A stretch of 13,848 nucleotides of DNA. Origin: JANXVV01 sp038230975. GTDB lineage: Bacteria; Planctomycetota; Phycisphaerae; Tepidisphaerales; Tepidisphaeraceae. The notes beneath the pieces were generated by a model. The model worked only from the letters and a program-made list of their open reading frames with translations, had not been told where the DNA came from and ran no database searches. Both the position numbers and the translations under genes were made by a program. The stretch covers positions 1 through 13,848 of the forward strand of contig JBBRMF010000133.1 of assembly GCA_038230975.1 (NCBI GenBank). Direction: 5' to 3'. This document shows, in pieces, positions 13,406 through 13,848 of the stretch (the first letter of the stretch is position 1; each line of letters starts with the position of its first letter).

Positions 13406-13848
13406 TTACAGGTAACTCAGGAACGAGGCGGCAGCGGAGATAAAGAACAGCATGAACGCCGACCGCTGCAGACTGCGCGTCGTGGCTTTGGGGACATCCG
13501 TTATTGAACTACCCACCGCAAGGCCTTCGGTACAGCAGATTGCGCCTGATAGAAGCGCAGGCAATAATATCTTGAGCGGAACCAACACTGTATCGCTCGG
13601 GCGAATTGAACTGCCGAGGTTGTCGATAAAGTCGGCCAAAGGCAGGGGATGACCGCCCAGAAACAGGCTGAGCAAATACCCGCTGGAAAGACTCACCACA
13701 AAAAAAACGATCGCGAGGCAAAAGACAGGATAAAGATGTTGTTCAAAGCAATAAAGAGTTGGGCGAAAGCAAATCTGAAGTGGAAGCTCAAAATGAGGAA
13801 CTAACTCAACAGAGCGAACAGATAATGGCACAGCGGGATCTTTTAATA
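13406..13848 (-). CDS. mlaE: MlaE-like permease, C-terminal part only
   Basis: The C-terminal 147 codons of a membrane permease; the frame stays open to the right edge, so the start is outside the window (a GTG at 13831 is probably internal). Hydrophobic helices lie near YPVFCLAIVFFVVSLSSGYL, the stretch LKILLPALLSGAICC, and AFMLFFISAAASFLSYL. The motif KATTRSLQRS close to the end corresponds to the SRATTRTVVHS segment of MlaE, and TEGLAVGSS precedes it as expected. The segment that should hold the cytoplasmic DPLRxxxxPR coupling region reads FRPTLYCFEQHLYP, which lacks the Asp and the Arg, so contact with the ATPase may differ from that in E. coli. It is the first visible gene of the operon and ends 1 nt before the ATPase-like start. 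Confidence 0.75.
   Translation of the reverse strand, partial: LKDPAVPLSVRSVELVPHFELPLQICFRPTLYCFEQHLYPVFCLAIVFFVVSLSSGYLLSLFLGGHPLPLADFIDNLGSSIRPSDTVLVPLKILLPALLSGAICCTEGLAVGSSITDVPKATTRSLQRSAFMLFFISAAASFLSYL

Noticed and set aside
13406..13831. Permease frame read as a complete 141-codon gene starting at 13831
   Set aside because: The frame stays open through the right edge of the window and the product matches only the C-terminal half of MlaE, so the start must lie outside.

Overview
The window carries twelve protein genes in three transcription blocks. It looks like chromosomal DNA of a Gram-negative-type bacterium, most likely a planctomycete of the Phycisphaerae kind. That placement is inferred from three things: a hydrolase with a C-terminal dockerin-like repeat of the style common in planctomycetes, an MCE lipid-transport operon that implies an outer membrane, and a dispersed 63-bp palindromic element of a kind I associate with these genomes. 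I saw no tRNA, rRNA, CRISPR array, transposase or phage gene.

Block 1 (1-3867, minus strand), in order of transcription: an NtrC-family sigma-54 response regulator, then potA, potB and potC of a polyamine-type ABC importer. potC runs off the left edge, and a substrate-binding gene (potD) would be expected beyond it. The regulator lies 17 nt upstream of potA, so it is probably in the same operon. No sensor kinase is in the window. The regulator has a histidine where the Walker B glutamate normally sits. A 63-bp palindrome fills the potA-potB gap and a different hairpin fills the potB-potC gap.

A 307-bp divergent intergenic region (3868-4174) holds a 14-bp direct repeat with a 21-bp period and a partial sigma-54-like site.

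Block 2 (4175-10205, plus strand): a five-helix membrane protein with a DUF218/YdcF domain, a putative clan GH-A-like glycoside hydrolase with a dockerin-like tail but no visible signal peptide, and a long two-module U32 protein related to the RlhA/TrhP RNA-hydroxylation family. Last is a 146-residue protein of unknown function with its own extended -10 promoter, strong ribosome-binding site and intrinsic terminator. The U32 gene contains, in frame, a half-copy of the palindromic element.

A 453-bp convergent gap (10206-10658) contains a half-copy of the palindrome, the terminator, about 257 bp with no recognisable content, and a complete 63-bp palindrome.

Block 3 (10659-13848, minus strand) is a tightly packed MCE/Mla-like operon: MlaE-like permease (cut by the right edge), an ABC-ATPase-like protein, an MlaD-like MCE protein and a TPR lipoprotein. 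The ATPase-like protein aligns with MlaF along its length, yet every nucleotide-binding and hydrolysis motif is replaced while the frame stays open. The permease region expected to dock on the ATPase also looks divergent. This apparently ATPase-dead lipid-transport operon is the most unusual system in the window.
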